Assembly (NCBI GenBank): GCA_044221315.1
Contig: JBGAPK010000005.1
Span: 124,001 to 188,000, forward strand
Direction: 5' to 3'
DNA: 64,000 nt
Source of the DNA: JAFEBO01 sp044221315
GTDB taxonomy: Bacteria > Planctomycetota > Phycisphaerae > Phycisphaerales > UBA1924
Both the position numbers and the translations under genes were made by a program. Under the pieces are notes generated by a model. The model made no database searches. It saw only the letters and a list, made by a program, of their open reading frames with translations, and was not told where the DNA came from. Each line of letters opens with the position of its first letter. Positions within the stretch are counted from its first letter, which is position 1. Below, piece after piece: positions 53,786 to 61,647 of this stretch.

Positions 53786-54405
53786 TGACCCCCCCAGCCA
53801 CGCCCCAACCCGACACAAAGTCCCGGATCCTCGATGCGGCCGCCCGCCTCTTCCACGAGCAGGGCTTTAACGCCACCGGCGTCTCGACCATCCTCCGCGA
53901 AGCCGGCGTGAATCCCGGAAGCCTCTACAACCTTTACGCAAGCAAGGACGCGCTCCTGGCCGCAGTCCTCGAGCGGTACACCCAATTGCTTCACCCGGTG
54001 GTCATGGCGCCCGTGGAGGCCAAGTCCGCCGATCCGATCGAGCGAGTCTTCGTCCTCCTCCAGCAGTATCGCGACTGGTTCGCGCCGCTGGATTTTCGCC
54101 TGGGCTGCCCGATCGGAAATCTCGCGCTCGAGGTTGCCGACTCGCACCCCGAAATCCGGCCGCTCGTCCAGATCAACTTTGACGGCTGGACCGCCTTCGT
54201 CAAGAAATGGCTCGACGAAGCGGGTGACCGTCTCCCCGGGCAACTCGATCGGTCCCAGCTTGCCCAGACCGTGCTGACCATCATGGAAGGCGGCATGATG
54301 CAGGCCCGTGCCGCCCGCTCTCCCGCGGCATTCGACGCTTCGGTCGCGCAGCTCCGTCATTACTTCGATCTCCTGCTCGCGCGGGCGTCCGCCGAGCGTC
54401 ACTGA
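53785..54405 (+). CDS. TetR/AcrR-family transcriptional repressor
   Basis: The ATG at 53785 gives 206 residues. The N-terminal helix-turn-helix (about 12-58) has SRILDAAARLFHEQGFNATG and STILREAGVNPGSLYNLYAS followed by KDALLAAVLERY, the classic TetR pattern. The C-terminal ~140 residues are an all-helical ligand-binding domain. It should bind as a dimer to the two palindromes overlapping its own start codon, and probably controls the DUF1761 and SRPBCC genes that follow 20 and 552 bp after its stop. The inducing ligand is not predictable from sequence. Confidence 0.94.
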   Translation: MTPPATPQPDTKSRILDAAARLFHEQGFNATGVSTILREAGVNPGSLYNLYASKDALLAAVLERYTQLLHPVVMAPVEAKSADPIERVFVLLQQYRDWFAPLDFRLGCPIGNLALEVADSHPEIRPLVQINFDGWTAFVKKWLDEAGDRLPGQLDRSQLAQTVLTIMEGGMMQARAARSPAAFDASVAQLRHYFDLLLARASAERH

Positions 54406-54425
54406 GTCCCAATGCGGAGGTTCGG

Positions 54426-54851
54426 ATGCTCGAGAAAATTCACGACTTCAATTGGCTCGCCGTTCTCGCCGCAGGCGTGGCGATGTTCCTGATCGGCGGG
54501 ATCTGGTACGGCGCCGTCTTCGCCAAGCTCTGGCAGCGCCTTCACGGCTACACCGACGAGCAAGTCAAGGCGATGCAGAAGGCACGCCCGCCGCAGATCT
54601 TTTTCGGAACCATGCTCCTGGCGTACATCCTCGGCGCGATCGCGATGGAGTTCCTGGTGGTGAACCTCGATCTAAAGAGCGCCTTCAACGGCGCCGTGCT
54701 CGGCGCGTTTCTCTGGCTCTTCGCCACCACCGCCATCGGACTGACCGACCACATCACCCGCACGCGACCCTTCGCCGCATACGTCCTCGACAGTTCATAC
54801 CAACTCGTCGCCTTCATCGTCGCCGGAGTCACCCTGAGCGCCTGGAGATGA
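54426..54851 (+). CDS. DUF1761 membrane protein
   Basis: A 141-residue protein with four hydrophobic segments (FNWLAVLAAGVAMFLIGGIW, GTMLLAYILGAIAMEFLVV, FNGAVLGAFLWLFATTAI, YQLVAFIVAGVTLSAW). The first helix with LAVLAAGVAMFLIGGIWYG is typical of DUF1761, a family of unknown function. It starts 20 bp after the TetR gene. The close spacing and shared strand suggest TetR regulation. Genes of this family are often found beside TetR regulators and SRPBCC proteins, which fits here. Confidence 0.85.
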   Translation: MLEKIHDFNWLAVLAAGVAMFLIGGIWYGAVFAKLWQRLHGYTDEQVKAMQKARPPQIFFGTMLLAYILGAIAMEFLVVNLDLKSAFNGAVLGAFLWLFATTAIGLTDHITRTRPFAAYVLDSSYQLVAFIVAGVTLSAWR

Positions 54852-54957
54852 GTGCCGGAGCCCCCTCCCTGTGGGAAGAGGTTGGGGGTGGGTTCGGTGC
54901 AGTCCCGCGTTCATATGCGTCTTCCAAACGCCAGTTCGCAACGACCGGAGTTCATTC

Positions 54958-55968
54958 GTGCAATACCTGATTTTCGCCTACCTCACTCTTGCGTCCTTTC
55001 TCCCAAGCGCCCGCGCTGAAGACCGCACTCTTCAGCACTCCGGCGTCATTCACGCCCCCGCCTCCGAGATTTGGAAGCAGTTTCAGACCGGCGACGGCAT
55101 CGAAAAGATCTGGGGCGTCGCGCACGCCGACGTCGATTTCAAAGTCGGCGGCCAGATCCGCACCACCTACAACGCCGCCGGCAAGCTCGGCGACGAAGGC
55201 ACGATTACCAACACCATCATCGCCTACGAGCCCGAGCGCATGCTCGCGCTCAAGTCAGGCGCGCCCGAGAATGCCCCGGACTACATCAAGGCCATCTGCG
55301 AGTCCGGCTGGACCGTGCTCCGATTCGAGCCTCTCTCGCCGAACAGCACGCAGGTCACCATCACCGGCATGGGCTACAAGAACGGCGAGCTCTACGACAA
55401 GGCCTATGCCTTCTTCAAGGAGGGCAACGCCTACTCGCTCGAGAAGATGAAAGACGCGCTCGAACCCGCGAACTTCCAGAAGACCACCGACGCGGTCGGT
55501 GCCGCCGTCAAGTCTCTCGTCGGCTCCTGGGAGTTCAGCCAGCCAACCAAGGACGGCGGCGTTTTCCGCGGCAAGACCGTCATCGAACCGCTTTTCGGCG
55601 GCCGCGTGATCTACGCCAAGGGCTTCCTCGGCAACGACCACGAAATCTCTCAGCACAGCCACCTCACCGCCGCGAAAGACCCGCGCAGCGGCGAATGGAC
55701 ATTCTGGAACTTCAACGAAACCGGCGCCTTTACCGTCGGCCCCTGCCGCCTCGAAGGCGACAAGAAGCTCGTCGTCGATTGGAACACCTACGAAGACGGC
55801 GGCCGGCTCTTTGACTACCGCATCGAATACGACTTCATCGACAACGACAACTTCAATCTCAGGGTCATGTCGCCCCCGGAGAAGGACGGCAGCCGCGGCA
55901 CCATTGCGAGCGTCCACTACAAGCGGGTGCCCACACCTTCGACTGAAAAAACCGCGTCCACGAAATAG
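54958..55968 (+). CDS. Secreted SRPBCC (START/AHSA1-like) protein with a second lipocalin-like domain
   Basis: A GTG at 54958 with GGAG 7 nt upstream gives 336 residues and a signal peptide (YLIFAYLTLASFLPSARA). The N-terminal half (about 20-165) is an SRPBCC ligand-binding domain: HAPASEIWKQFQTGDGIEKI and FKVGGQIRTTYNAAGKLGDE, then ERMLALKSGAPE. The C-terminal half (about 180-330) has LVGSWEFSQPTKDGGVFRGK and FWNFNETGAFTVGP, like the DUF1579 group of lipocalin-type sugar or lipid-binding domains. Exported, so it should bind a small hydrophobic ligand outside the cytoplasm. Probably under TetR control with the two genes before it. Confidence 0.8.
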   Translation: MQYLIFAYLTLASFLPSARAEDRTLQHSGVIHAPASEIWKQFQTGDGIEKIWGVAHADVDFKVGGQIRTTYNAAGKLGDEGTITNTIIAYEPERMLALKSGAPENAPDYIKAICESGWTVLRFEPLSPNSTQVTITGMGYKNGELYDKAYAFFKEGNAYSLEKMKDALEPANFQKTTDAVGAAVKSLVGSWEFSQPTKDGGVFRGKTVIEPLFGGRVIYAKGFLGNDHEISQHSHLTAAKDPRSGEWTFWNFNETGAFTVGPCRLEGDKKLVVDWNTYEDGGRLFDYRIEYDFIDNDNFNLRVMSPPEKDGSRGTIASVHYKRVPTPSTEKTASTK

Positions 55969-55980
55969 CTGACAATCCCG

Positions 55981-56047
55981 CTCTGCCGCTCTGCCGCTCT
56001 GCCGCTCTGCCGCTCTGCCGCTCTGCTGCTCTGCTGCTCTGCTGCTC
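55981..56047. repeat. 8-bp intergenic tandem repeat
   Basis: Eight head-to-tail 8-bp units fill the gap between the SRPBCC gene and the PfkB-family kinase: five copies of CTCTGCCG followed by three of CTCTGCTG and a final CTC. The switch from C to T at the seventh base splits the array into two homogeneous blocks. Such short arrays change copy number by slippage; it may sit in the 5' region of the next gene (26 bp before its ATG). Confidence 0.9.
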
Positions 56048-56072
56048 AATCTTCCTGCTACCCTTCCGCCCT

Positions 56073-56993
56073 ATGTCACTCCTAGTCACAGGTACCATCG
56101 GAATCGACGACGTCGTTACTCCCACGGGGCACGCCGATCAGGTGCTCGGCGGCTCCTGCATGTACTTCGCCGCCGCGGCCAGTTTTTACTCGCCCGTCCG
56201 TCTCGTCGCCGTTGTCGGCGAGGATTTTCCGCCCACCTTCCGCGACAGTTTCAAGCGGTTCCCCGGCGTCGATCTCGCCGGCCTCGAGATCCGCAAGGGC
56301 GGCAAGACCTTCCGCTGGGGCTGCAAGTACCACAAAGACATGAACAGCCGCGACACGCTGTTTACCGAACTCGGAGTGGTGGGGGAAGCGCCCGCGAAGG
56401 TTCCCGCCGCATACCACGATTCCAAGTTCCTGTTCCTCGCCAATTCGCCACCCGCCGTCCAGGCCGGGTTCCTCGACCAGGTGCCCAAACGCGCCCTCAC
56501 CATCTCCGACACGATGGACATCTGGATCGACAACTGCAAAGACGACCTCGTCAAGCTCCTCAAGCGCGTCGACGGCCTGGTCCTCAATTACGACGAGGCC
56601 GAACTCTTCACCGGCAAACTCAATACCGTGACCGCAGGCCGCCACATCCTCGATATGGGCCCGCGCTTCGTCATCATCAAGAAGGGCGAGCACGGCTGCA
56701 TCCTCGTCCACAAGGACGGCATCTGCTCACTCCCTGCGTATCCAACCGAGCGCGTCATCGACCCGACCGGCTGCGGCGACACCTTCGCCGGGGGCGTCAT
56801 GGGCTACCTCGCCTCCGACAAGTCCGCCCAGCACGACCCGGGCAGCTTCGCTTCCGTCCGGCGCGCCCTGGTCCACGGCACCGTCGTGGCCAGCTACACC
56901 ATCGAAGCCTTTAGCCTTGACCGCCTGAAAGAGATCAAGCGTGCCGACCTCGACAGCCGCTTCGAGGAATACGCGAGCATGGTGCGGATCTAG
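56073..56993 (+). CDS. PfkB-family sugar kinase
   Basis: A 306-residue kinase of normal PfkB length. GSCMYFAAAASFYSPVRLVA in the first 50 residues and the C-terminal signature DPTGCGDTFAGGVMGYLASD (about 230-249) with the catalytic Asp (237) are typical of ribokinase-like enzymes. The N-terminal VTGTIGIDDVVTPTG fits a sugar or nucleoside substrate. It is not obviously paralogous to the other PfkB gene at 38458: the two share only the family motifs. An 8-bp tandem repeat precedes it. Confidence 0.88.
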   Translation: MSLLVTGTIGIDDVVTPTGHADQVLGGSCMYFAAAASFYSPVRLVAVVGEDFPPTFRDSFKRFPGVDLAGLEIRKGGKTFRWGCKYHKDMNSRDTLFTELGVVGEAPAKVPAAYHDSKFLFLANSPPAVQAGFLDQVPKRALTISDTMDIWIDNCKDDLVKLLKRVDGLVLNYDEAELFTGKLNTVTAGRHILDMGPRFVIIKKGEHGCILVHKDGICSLPAYPTERVIDPTGCGDTFAGGVMGYLASDKSAQHDPGSFASVRRALVHGTVVASYTIEAFSLDRLKEIKRADLDSRFEEYASMVRI

Positions 56994-57082
56994 CACGCAA
57001 GTGGTGGGACGCTGCAGGCGTCTGATTTTGAGAATTGCGAGCCGTGCTGTTCTGCCGCTTCGCCGTTGATACGATCGCGGCC

Positions 57083-57850
57083 ATGTCCATCATCATCTTG
57101 CAGCACGGTGAACTCGTCGGCCCCGGCCGCCTCGGTCTCACGCTTCGCGACCACGGTTTCAAACTCTCGATCCGGCGCCTCGACCTCCCTGCCGATCACC
57201 CGGTCAACCGCAACGCGCTCACGGAGTATCCCGACGGCCAATTGATCCCGACCGATTTCGACAATGTCCACGGCGTCATCAGCCTTGGCGGCGCCCAGAA
57301 TGTCGGCGAGGACCACCCCTGGATGCCTGGCGAGCTCGCCTTTCTCAAGGCCACCCACGAGCAGAAACTCCCGCTCATCGGCATCTGTCTCGGCGCCCAG
57401 ATGATCGCCCACGCCCTCGGCGGCACGGTCGGCCCGATGGAAAAGCCCGAGATCGGCATGAAGACCGTCTCGCTCAATCCAACCGGTCAGACCGATCCGA
57501 TCCTCGCCGGAATCGCGTGGGATTCGCCCCAGTACCAGACGCACGGCTTCGAAGTCAAGCAACTCCCCCCGGGCGCGACGCTGCTCGGCTCCAGCCGCGA
57601 ATGCAAGAACCAGATTTACAAGGCCGGAGTGCGGACGTACTGCTTCCAATCCCATCCCGAATTCGACCGCGCCATGATCGACGCGATTCTGCCGATGGAA
57701 AAGGACTTCTGTGCCCGCGCCGGCCTCGCCGAGTCCGATCTTCGCGCCCAGATCGACACGCACTACCAAACGTTCGCCCGCTACTCCGACCGCCTCTGCG
57801 TCAACATCGCCAGCTTCCTCTTCCCGCTCGAACGCAAACTGACCGCGTAA
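57083..57850 (+). CDS. Class I glutamine amidotransferase-like protein
   Basis: The ATG at 57083 gives 255 residues. The catalytic triad is intact: Cys102 in LIGICLGAQM, and His191 and Glu193 in FQSHPEF. The motif GVISLGGAQNV lies at about 65-74. These proteins split glutamine to give ammonia for a biosynthetic partner, or act on other small amides such as GMP synthase-like proteins. No partner synthetase is fused or adjacent, so the role is open. It begins 89 bp after the PfkB-family kinase. Confidence 0.85.
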   Translation: MSIIILQHGELVGPGRLGLTLRDHGFKLSIRRLDLPADHPVNRNALTEYPDGQLIPTDFDNVHGVISLGGAQNVGEDHPWMPGELAFLKATHEQKLPLIGICLGAQMIAHALGGTVGPMEKPEIGMKTVSLNPTGQTDPILAGIAWDSPQYQTHGFEVKQLPPGATLLGSSRECKNQIYKAGVRTYCFQSHPEFDRAMIDAILPMEKDFCARAGLAESDLRAQIDTHYQTFARYSDRLCVNIASFLFPLERKLTA

Positions 57851-57933
57851 CGCGCGGCTACAAGCAAAGAACAAATTGCCTGTGGGGCGCTTCGACCTCT
57901 TGGCGCCCTTTGTCATTCCGCCCGGCATCCGAC

Positions 57934-58959
57934 ATGCCCTCCCTCTTCCTCCAACCTCCCTCCGATTACCTCCTCCCCCGCGATGCCTGCTCCTACGGCT
58001 ACTTTCTACTCGCCCCGAACTTCTGGAACGTCGGTGAGAAATCCCTCGGCCGCGGCCTGCTCCTGAAAAGCCAGCCCGTCGGCGTTGTCATCACCCAGCC
58101 GCGCGGCAAGGGCACCACGCTCCGCATCGCTCTCGATCGCGCCATCACCAAGCAAGAACGCGCCGAGACCGAACAGCAAGTTCGCCGCATGCTCCGTCTC
58201 GATGAAGACGAATCCCACGTCCGCGGCTTTCACAAGGTCGACCCGCGCTGGAAGCGCCAAGGTCGCGCCCGCCTCTTCCGCTCGCCCACGCTCTTCGAAG
58301 ATGTTCTCAAGACCGTCACCAGTTGCAACGTCACATGGCCCGGCACGGTCCAGATGAACCGGCGCCTCTGCGAAGTTGTCGGCAAGCGAACTCCGTCAGG
58401 CCTTCTTACCTTCCCAAGCGCCGCCGCGCTCGCCCGCACGCGACCACAGACTCTCCGTGCCCGCTGCCGCGTCGGTTATCGCGACCTCCGCATCATCGAA
58501 CTCGCGAAGCTGTTCGCCCGACGCTCGCCCGAAGTTCGCATCATTGAAGACTCCGCCACTCCCGACGAGCTGCTCCACGAAACGCTTCTCTCGCTCCCGG
58601 GCGTCGGTCCCTACGCCGCCGCCAACATCATGCAGCTGCTTGGGCGTTATTCGCGCCTCCCCCTCGACACCGAGAGCGTCCGCCACGGCAAGTCCGTCCT
58701 CGGGTTCCGCGGCAGTTCCGCCCAGATCATGCGTCGCGTCCGCGATCACTTCGCACCCTTCGCGTCGCACGCCTTCCGCAGCTACTGGTTCGAGATGTGG
58801 GTGCACTACGAGAAAATCCAGGGCCCAGCCCACACCTGGGATCGAGATACAACCGGCACGATGTTCACCGCCGCCCAGCTCAAAAAGCTCAGCAAAGCCG
58901 CCGCGCAGAAAATGCGCTCAAGGCGTGCGTCGGGACGCGCCCACACAATCACGGACTGA
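57934..58959 (+). CDS. HhH-GPD superfamily DNA glycosylase
   Basis: An ATG at 57934 gives 341 residues. The helix-hairpin-helix-GPD motif is at about 221-246, LPGVGPYAAANIMQLL followed by a conserved catalytic-type Asp in LPLDTES (about 245). Upstream are about 100 residues of beta-rich sequence like AlkA or OGG1 N-terminal domains (LPRDACSYGYFLLAPNFW). Such enzymes remove damaged bases in base-excision repair. No iron-sulphur cysteine cluster is visible, which argues against the MutY/EndoIII branches. It starts 83 bp after the amidotransferase. Confidence 0.82.
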   Translation: MPSLFLQPPSDYLLPRDACSYGYFLLAPNFWNVGEKSLGRGLLLKSQPVGVVITQPRGKGTTLRIALDRAITKQERAETEQQVRRMLRLDEDESHVRGFHKVDPRWKRQGRARLFRSPTLFEDVLKTVTSCNVTWPGTVQMNRRLCEVVGKRTPSGLLTFPSAAALARTRPQTLRARCRVGYRDLRIIELAKLFARRSPEVRIIEDSATPDELLHETLLSLPGVGPYAAANIMQLLGRYSRLPLDTESVRHGKSVLGFRGSSAQIMRRVRDHFAPFASHAFRSYWFEMWVHYEKIQGPAHTWDRDTTGTMFTAAQLKKLSKAAAQKMRSRRASGRAHTITD

Positions 58960-59033
58960 ATAATCGAATACAGGACTGTCCCGCCGAGCGATGCCGCTGA
59001 TCGGACCCTCGCGATGGGCCGATAGCCACCGCA

Positions 59034-59915
59034 ATGCTCCGCTTCTGGCGACAGCTCGACGCCCAGGAAACCGCGCGCTGGCTCGAAAGCCGCAGCCGGC
59101 TTGATGTGCTCTCGCTCGCCCTGCTCGCGCTCATCCCCATCGTCGCGCTCGATATCAAACTCGGGCCTTACGTCTCCCTCAATCTGCTCGCACTCGCGCC
59201 CGTCTTCCTTATCGCCTGCTTCGGCGGCAGGGCCGTCGCCTACACCTATTCCATCATCGCCAGTCTCTGCTGGATCGCCGACAGCTATCCACTCCTTCCC
59301 CGCGATCATCCGGGGATCATGGTCTGGATTGCGTTCTCGCGCATCGGAACGTTTGTCCTTATGGCCGAACTCTCCTCGCACATGCGCGACATGATCCACC
59401 GACAGGCCGCCCTCGCCCGTTCCGACGGACTCACCGGTCTCGCCAACCACCGCGACCTTCGTTCTCAGGCCGCCCGCCTGATCGCCATCGCGCAGCGTGA
59501 CGGCGCCCCGATCTCCGCCGCCTACATCGATTGCGATAACTTCAAACAGGTGAACGACCAGTTCGGTCACGCCGCCGGCGACGCGGTTCTCCGTGCAGTC
59601 GCGCAAGTCCTCTCCGAGAGCACCCGCCCCGCCGACATCGCCGCGCGAGTGGGCGGCGATGAATTCGTCCTGCTCATGCCCCGGACAAACCGCGCCGGCG
59701 GCCGTATCGCCGTCGCCCGCCTCCAGGCCTCCCTCGGCGCCGCAATGGAATCCCTTGGCCGCAACGTGACCTTCAGCATTGGCGCCGCCACCTTCGACAC
59801 GCCCCCCGCCTCTGTCGACGAACTCCTGGCCCGCATCGACGAATGCCAGTACCGCGCTAAGAGGAGCGGCAAGGACCGCTTCGTCTATCACGCCGCCGAC
59901 AAACTGGCCGCATAG
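59034..59915 (+). CDS. Membrane diguanylate cyclase (GGDEF domain)
   Basis: A 293-residue protein. The N-terminal ~115 residues contain several hydrophobic segments (DVLSLALLALIPIVALDIKL, LNLLALAPVFLIACFGG, ITMVWIAFSRIGTFVL-like), a membrane sensor of unknown ligand. The catalytic domain follows: LARSDGLTGLANHRDLRSQA, FKQVNDQFGHAAGD, and RVGGDEFVLL (GGDEF about 207-211). The inhibitory I-site R-x-x-D (RPAD) sits five residues before GGDEF, so product inhibition should be intact. Makes cyclic di-GMP, which controls surface attachment and matrix. Its 3' end is duplicated as a fossil 1.6 kb downstream. Confidence 0.93.
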   Translation: MLRFWRQLDAQETARWLESRSRLDVLSLALLALIPIVALDIKLGPYVSLNLLALAPVFLIACFGGRAVAYTYSIIASLCWIADSYPLLPRDHPGIMVWIAFSRIGTFVLMAELSSHMRDMIHRQAALARSDGLTGLANHRDLRSQAARLIAIAQRDGAPISAAYIDCDNFKQVNDQFGHAAGDAVLRAVAQVLSESTRPADIAARVGGDEFVLLMPRTNRAGGRIAVARLQASLGAAMESLGRNVTFSIGAATFDTPPASVDELLARIDECQYRAKRSGKDRFVYHAADKLAA

Positions 59916-60018
59916 ACCCGCAATTTGGCAATACAAAATGCCCTTGCTCGCCGGTCTCCCCTCCGGTAGTCTCTTCATACAAGCACGGCGTTCCGCCACG
60001 CCGACAGGGGACAGAGAC

Positions 60019-61434
60019 ATGACATCGACACGATCGTCGCAGGTCGCACGCCGCCATCTCGCAGCCATCCTTGCGTTCGCCGCCTCTGTGCCCACGCTCG
60101 CCGACACGACCTTCCAGCCCGCGGGCCCCCTCGGCCAGTGGTTCGACGCCGCAAACTGGAGCAACGGCATCCCCGGCACCGGCGGCACCACGTTTGTCGG
60201 CGATTCCAAGATCGCCGTCGTGAAGGGAGCCGCCGCGTCCGGCGGTTCGCTGAAGGTCGGATTTGAAGACGGCAAGTTCGGCACCGTCGAGATCGCCGAC
60301 GTTCTCGGGACGAGCCTCGGCGTGGTCACTCTCGAGCTCGGAGCGGTCAAGAACTCGACCGGCCGTCTGCTCCTGACAGGCGGCTCGTACAACGGTGGGG
60401 CCTACACGCAGATCGGTACCTTCGGTGTCGGCATCTTCCGCCAGCTCAAGGGCGAATCCAAGCACACCGTCCTCAACGTTGGCGCCGGCCTGGCCGACGG
60501 CGAAGGCGACGGCACGTTCCAGATGCTCGGCGGCACGTGCACCACCAACACGCTCGAGATCAGCCGCTTCGCCGTCAGCCCGGGCCTCTTCGAGCACTCC
60601 AACGGCGACGTCATCGTGAACGGCCTTCGCTTCAGCATCTATTCTGTCAAGTCCGCCGCGTACAACATGTCCGGCGGCACGCTGACCGTCACGCCCGACG
60701 CGATCGTGGCGCCCACCCACAACGGAACCTTTCAGCAGACCGGCGGCACCGCCACATTTAAGGGCGCGTTCTACAACGGCGGGTCGAAGGCCCAAGACGG
60801 CACGCTTTCCGGCATCGGAAAGGCCTCCCTCACGATCAAGACCGGCGCCGCCTCCACCTCCATCGCCGGCACCCTTTACAACTTCAAGAACGCCACCATC
60901 AACATTCAGGCCAAGTCCACCGTCACCGTTCCCCTCGTCGATAACTCGCGCGGCGGCACGATGAACATCGACGGCGTTTTCAACGATGCCAACGGCGCCA
61001 AGTCCAAGCTCGTCAACGCCGGCCTCGGCCGCATCAACATCCAGGACGAATTCGGCGGCATCGGCGTCTGCGCCATCGATGGCGACTTCACCCAGACCGA
61101 CGGAATCCTCGGCATCCACGTCGTCGGCTTCAACGCCGGTCAGTTCAGCGCCCTCCGCGGCACCGGCCTCGCCTCGCTCGGTGGAATCCTCGAGGTCGAT
61201 TTCCTTCCCGGTGTCTCGATCGAAATCTTCAAACTCATCAAGATCGTCGACTTCGAAGGCGGCGCCGTCAGCGGCAACTTTGACTCCATCATTCTTCCTG
61301 GTCTGGATCCCGGATATTCATGGGTCGTCCAGCAAGGCAGCGATTACGTTGGCATCGAAGTCGTGCCCGCGCCCGCATCGGCCGGGGCATTGGCCGCCGG
61401 CCTGATTTTCGCCGCACGTCGCCGACGGGGATGA
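60019..61434 (+). CDS. Secreted PEP-CTERM-like protein, tandem copy A
   Basis: A 471-residue protein with a signal peptide (LAAILAFAASVPTLA). The mature part starts DTTFQPAGPLGQWFDAANWS and is built of beta-rich, Gly/Thr-rich segments (NGTFQQTGGTATFKGAFYNG, NINGVFNDANGAK-like). It ends in VVPAPASAGALAAGLIFAAR followed by RRRG, a PEP-CTERM-type sorting signal (VPAP motif, hydrophobic helix, Arg cluster), recognised by an exosortase in other bacteria; none is in this window. A second copy lies at 61648; the two are clearly homologous from start to end, with the last 130 residues most alike. Confidence 0.85.
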   Translation: MTSTRSSQVARRHLAAILAFAASVPTLADTTFQPAGPLGQWFDAANWSNGIPGTGGTTFVGDSKIAVVKGAAASGGSLKVGFEDGKFGTVEIADVLGTSLGVVTLELGAVKNSTGRLLLTGGSYNGGAYTQIGTFGVGIFRQLKGESKHTVLNVGAGLADGEGDGTFQMLGGTCTTNTLEISRFAVSPGLFEHSNGDVIVNGLRFSIYSVKSAAYNMSGGTLTVTPDAIVAPTHNGTFQQTGGTATFKGAFYNGGSKAQDGTLSGIGKASLTIKTGAASTSIAGTLYNFKNATINIQAKSTVTVPLVDNSRGGTMNIDGVFNDANGAKSKLVNAGLGRINIQDEFGGIGVCAIDGDFTQTDGILGIHVVGFNAGQFSALRGTGLASLGGILEVDFLPGVSIEIFKLIKIVDFEGGAVSGNFDSIILPGLDPGYSWVVQQGSDYVGIEVVPAPASAGALAAGLIFAARRRRG

Positions 61435-61588
61435 ACCCGTCGCCGGGATCGACGAGCGCCAGTACCGCGCCAAAAAGAGCGGCAAGGGCCGCTTCGTGTA
61501 CCGCGCCGCAAAGCAACTCGCCGCCCAGGCCCCCACCCGGCCCTTCAAGCCTCAAGTTGTTCTTGATCTCTCCCGCTGCAACAGGTAG
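61430..61588 (+). pseudogene. Fossil of the 3' end of the diguanylate cyclase gene between the two PEP-CTERM copies
   Basis: The spacer after copy A, read from 61430, translates DEPVAGIDERQYRAKKSGKG and RFVYRAAKQLAAQ. This matches the end of the cyclase at 59814-59912 (DELLARIDECQYRAKRSGKD, RFVYHAADKLAA). Over the 78 bases 61448-61525 versus 59835-59912 I count 63 identical bases (about 81%). The original stop is lost in the fossil, which reads on to TAG at 61586-61588. No cyclase start or GGDEF motif is present, so it is a non-functional remnant of a tandem duplication. Confidence 0.88.
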
Positions 61589-61647
61589 GCTGATTTCGCC
61601 CCGCACCGATTCCGCAAATCACGTCGCGGGGGACTCAGGAGAGAAAC

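Noticed and set aside
55981..56047. Possible CRISPR array
   Set aside because: The units are 8 bp with no spacers; it is a simple tandem repeat.
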